Source of the DNA: Muribaculaceae bacterium
GTDB lineage: Bacteria > Bacteroidota > Bacteroidia > Bacteroidales > Muribaculaceae
Length of the DNA: 64,000 bases
Reading direction: 5' to 3'
Assembly (NCBI GenBank): GCA_017557665.1
Contig: JAFYYI010000092.1
Location: 30,465 to 94,464, forward strand
The translations under genes and the position numbers were made by a program. The notes under the pieces are model-generated. The model was not told the origin of the DNA, made no database searches, and saw nothing but the letters and a program-made list of their open reading frames with translations. Numbering within the stretch: the first letter of the stretch is position 1; the number at the start of each line of letters is the position of its first letter. Positions 61,553 to 64,000 of this stretch are shown piece by piece.

Positions 61553-63094
61553 ATGCCAGGACTTTCCAAATCAAGATACACAACCTTCTGCCAGTGCAGC
61601 AAGGCCTTGTGGCTTCGAGTTTATCACCCTGAACTGCAACCCGAGGATCCTAACCTGCAAGCCCGATTTGAGGCAGGCAACGAAGTGGGCGACCTGGCGA
61701 TGGGGCTTTTCGGACCTTTTGTTGAGGTCACCACGCACACTGCCGAAGGGAAGCTCGACCTCAAAGCGATGATGGAGAAAACCAAGCAGGAAATGGACCA
61801 CGGCACCGAGGTCATTTGCGAGGCATCGTTCTCGTACGAGGGCTGCTATTGTGCCGTTGACATCTTGCGCCGCGAGCGAGGTGGTTGGGCCATCTATGAA
61901 GTGAAAAGTTCGTCAAGCCATAGTGGTGATGAAGTCGTATTACCTGACAAGTTTGACAAATATGCCGTGGATATCGCCTTCCAGCGATGGGTACTTGAAC
62001 AGTGTGGCATCAAGGTGACTGGAACCTATCTGGTGACTATCAACGGAGACTATGAGCGTGTGGGAGACCTTGACATTCACCAGTTGTTCCGAATTATCAA
62101 CCTTAAGGAGAAAGTCGATAGCGAGTATCCGTTGGTCCCTGCCAGGGTGCAACTCGCAAAGCAGATATTGGAACAGGATCAGGAGTCTGAACGTGCCATC
62201 GGGCCACATTGTGCTGATCCATACGAATGCGGATTTTGGCAATACTGCGCTGCTCAGCAAGGCTTGACTCAGGATGAGGGCGAGCCCACCGTGTTTGATC
62301 TTTACAGGATGAATGCCGACAAGAAATGGGAATACTACAATGCTGGTAAAATCACCTTTGAGGATTTGCGTGACGAGCCGTTGAGCGATATGCAGCAACT
62401 GCAGGTAGAATGCGCCTTAAGCTGCACCGAACACATCGAGCCTGAGGGTATCAGGGAATTTCTTGACGGACTGTCCTATCCCCTCTATTTCTTGGACTTC
62501 GAGACCTTTCAGCCCACCATTCCACCATTCGACCACGTCAAGCCATACCAGCAGGTGACGTTCCAATACTCATTGCATATCATCGAGCACGAAGGCGGTA
62601 AATTGATTCACAAGGAGTTTCTGGCCCCCAGTGACGGCAGTGACCCCAGGCGGGCCCTTGCTGAACGCCTGTGCCAAGACATACCGATGAACGTCTGTTC
62701 ACTGGCCTATAACAAAGCTTTTGAGTGCACTCGCATTAAAGAGTTGGCTGGTTTATATCCCGACTTGTCGGCACATCTGCTCAATATTGCAGACAACATC
62801 GTGGACCTGATTACGCCCTTCCGGACCAGACATTACTATGTGCCCGCAATGGGCGGTTCGTTCTCCATCAAGAGCGTGCTGCCCGCCCTGTTCCCCGATG
62901 ACCCGTCACTCGACTACCACAACCTCGACGAGCGTGTGCAGAACGGTGGCGACGCCATGACCATCTTCCCTCAGATTCAACACATGGGCCCCGATGAGGC
63001 CGTAGCCACCCGCGAAGCCCTGCTCCGCTACTGCGAACTCGACACCCTAGCCATGGTAAAAGTCTGGCAAAAACTGAGATCGGTAACGGAATAA
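61553..63094 (+). CDS. DUF2779 protein with nuclease-like domains
   Basis: The 513-residue protein begins with LSKSRYTTFCQCSKALWL, the typical start of DUF2779 proteins. An N-terminal PD-(D/E)XK/Cas4-like part (about 1-240) has YEVKSSSS and further conserved Cys (CADPYECGFWQYC), which may bind an iron-sulphur cluster. The C-terminal part has an RNase-H-like exonuclease motif (LYFLDFETFQPTIPPF). A DNA or RNA processing role is likely but untested for the family. No CRISPR array or other cas gene is near. It has its own promoter. Confidence 0.82.
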   Translation: MPGLSKSRYTTFCQCSKALWLRVYHPELQPEDPNLQARFEAGNEVGDLAMGLFGPFVEVTTHTAEGKLDLKAMMEKTKQEMDHGTEVICEASFSYEGCYCAVDILRRERGGWAIYEVKSSSSHSGDEVVLPDKFDKYAVDIAFQRWVLEQCGIKVTGTYLVTINGDYERVGDLDIHQLFRIINLKEKVDSEYPLVPARVQLAKQILEQDQESERAIGPHCADPYECGFWQYCAAQQGLTQDEGEPTVFDLYRMNADKKWEYYNAGKITFEDLRDEPLSDMQQLQVECALSCTEHIEPEGIREFLDGLSYPLYFLDFETFQPTIPPFDHVKPYQQVTFQYSLHIIEHEGGKLIHKEFLAPSDGSDPRRALAERLCQDIPMNVCSLAYNKAFECTRIKELAGLYPDLSAHLLNIADNIVDLITPFRTRHYYVPAMGGSFSIKSVLPALFPDDPSLDYHNLDERVQNGGDAMTIFPQIQHMGPDEAVATREALLRYCELDTLAMVKVWQKLRSVTE

Positions 63095-63216
63095 CACAAA
63101 ACATCCAGGAGGCAATAAGCATTTTTATAGCCAACCAATAGGTTGCTGCTCAGTGAATTAATTAGAGGGGCACATAGAAAATATGTGTTCCCATTTGAAT
63201 TATTTCTTTTTCGTTC

Positions 63217-63233
63217 TATATTATAAGTGTGAA
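63217..63233 (+). repeat. 17-bp element upstream of two small genes (first copy)
   Basis: TATATTATAAGTGTGAA here and TATATTATGTGTGTGAA at 63727-63743 agree at 15 of 17 positions. The copies lie 42 and 52 nt before the starts of the two adjacent small genes. They resemble a promoter of an alternative type or an operator. Confidence 0.5.
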
Positions 63234-63258
63234 TATCATTCATAAACAATATACAACT

Positions 63259-63684
63259 ATGAGATTACAGATGCCAGATCTTCCTTGTTTTAAGCCGCGT
63301 GCTAAAGTCGGCGACGTTGTGTATTACATTTCGCCGAATAATCGATTTGCTGTGAAGCGAGCGACTATTGTTGAGATTAAACGCTCGGGCAGCGAGTACC
63401 GTCAAGTGATGAGTAATGAAGACATTGTTGTCAAAGATGCCCATTCGATTAATGATAACACGACATTTGCCACCCGTGATGATGCAGTACAGCACATATT
63501 AGCCGATCTTGTCGAGACCATCAATAACCTTAAGATCCGCATTGCCTCGTTGCAGCACGAATTAGACGTGAAAGAACTTGAACTTTCAACTGTGAGAAAG
63601 CAGTATCCTGATGTGCCCACAGAGCGTCCACAACCCTTCAGATGCTCAATAGACGAAGAAGATACTCACAATGAGACTCAATGA
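63259..63684 (+). CDS. Small protein of unknown function with KOW-like N terminus
   Basis: The 141-residue product has a beta-rich N terminus (KVGDVVYYISPNNRFAVKRATIVEI) like small SH3/KOW barrels, a central segment, and a C-terminal coiled coil (about 88-118, NNLKIRIASLQHELDVKELEL). The start is ATG 63259; a GTG at 63229 would add 10 residues. Codon use and GC content are lower than in most of the window, which suggests an accessory or mobile origin. No family is recognised. Confidence 0.6.
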   Translation: MRLQMPDLPCFKPRAKVGDVVYYISPNNRFAVKRATIVEIKRSGSEYRQVMSNEDIVVKDAHSINDNTTFATRDDAVQHILADLVETINNLKIRIASLQHELDVKELELSTVRKQYPDVPTERPQPFRCSIDEEDTHNETQ

Positions 63685-63778
63685 AAAAAAGTTGCTCGAG
63701 ATTTTGAATTTTTTCCCTTTTGTGAATATATTATGTGTGTGAAGAAACAACAAGTTGAATTTTAAAATCATTATGCTC

Positions 63779-63988
63779 ATGACAATTTCCATCAAAATGA
63801 ACAATCCTTATCTGATTAATCAGATTCGCAACTATTTCTACAACAAGCATGTGCAGACCATGTTGTGTAACAATGAAACTGAATTGACTCTCTTCAATCT
63901 CGACCGATCAGAAGCCGACTTCTTAATGACAGCCTTTACTAAACATTTCCACCTGAACCCTGCTATGCAGCATCCCCTTGCTGCATAA
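63779..63988 (+). CDS. Small protein of unknown function
   Basis: The 69-residue product (from ATG 63779, MTISIKMNNPYLINQIRNYF) is predicted to be mostly helical, with two cysteine/histidine-containing ends (MLCNNETE, MTAFTKHFHL). ATG 63773 and a TTG further up are possible starts. The same 17-bp element found before its neighbour lies just upstream (63727-63743). Function is unknown; the base composition matches the neighbour. Confidence 0.5.
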   Translation: MTISIKMNNPYLINQIRNYFYNKHVQTMLCNNETELTLFNLDRSEADFLMTAFTKHFHLNPAMQHPLAA

Positions 63989-64000
63989 GCATTCCATTAA

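Noticed and set aside
61553..63094. Part of a CRISPR-Cas system (Cas4-like motif)
   Set aside because: The protein is a DUF2779 member; no repeats, spacers or other cas genes are seen.

Overview
The window comes from a gut-type member of the Bacteroidales (Bacteroidota). This rests on TAnnTTTG promoters with a TTG/TTTG box about 19-21 bp upstream, AT-rich start regions mostly lacking Shine-Dalgarno sequences, paired SusC/SusD outer-membrane genes, BACON domains, a DUF6377/SusR-type regulator and Por-type C-terminal tails. Genus cannot be fixed; a Prevotellaceae- or Muribaculaceae-like host is plausible. There are no rRNA or tRNA genes, CRISPR arrays or insertion sequences. One structural RNA gene is present, the small SRP RNA.

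Region 1 (1-5545) holds the end of a secreted dockerin-like protein, an OmpA-family protein, a prolyl dipeptidyl peptidase IV and a secreted protein with a sorting tail. Region 2 (5931-21011) is a 15-kb co-directional operon for fermenting lysine to butyrate: atoD, kal, kce, kdd, kamA, kamB, kamC, kamD, kamE, atoA, crt, hbd, bcd, etfB, etfA. KamA and KamDE move the amino groups, Kdd oxidises, Kce cleaves with acetyl-CoA, Kal removes ammonia to give crotonyl-CoA, Bcd/Etf reduces it, and AtoDA passes CoA from butyryl-CoA to acetoacetate. Crt and Hbd link crotonyl-CoA with acetoacetyl-CoA. No thiolase gene is in the window. The operon spacers carry tandem 7-nt or 9-nt repeat arrays, often as inverted pairs.

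Region 3 (21113-26344) has a zinc-ribbon membrane protein, a macro-domain-like protein behind a sigma-54-like promoter, a small basic protein, an RSH enzyme with a degraded synthetase domain and a VanX-like dipeptidase lipoprotein. Region 4 (26464-33376) has an Oar-like TonB-dependent receptor behind a structured leader, its partner BACON/OB-fold lipoprotein, a nucleotide pyrophosphatase/phosphodiesterase and the SRP RNA on the minus strand.

Region 5 (33534-59621) holds two polysaccharide-utilisation loci flanking a SusR-like regulator. The minus-strand locus (SusC, SusD, surface glycan-binding protein, GH16, GH5-GH3 fusion) probably targets beta-1,3/1,4-glucan. The plus-strand locus (SusC, SusD, GH43-like, GH144-like, GH3) probably targets beta-1,2-glucan. 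Both have a strong hairpin exactly between the import/binding genes and the enzyme genes. An ADP-ribosylglycohydrolase and a small repeat protein lie between the regulator and the second locus. Region 6 (59701-64000) has a C10 cysteine peptidase with dockerin repeats, a small membrane protein, a DUF2779 nuclease-like protein and two small accessory genes that share a 17-bp upstream element.
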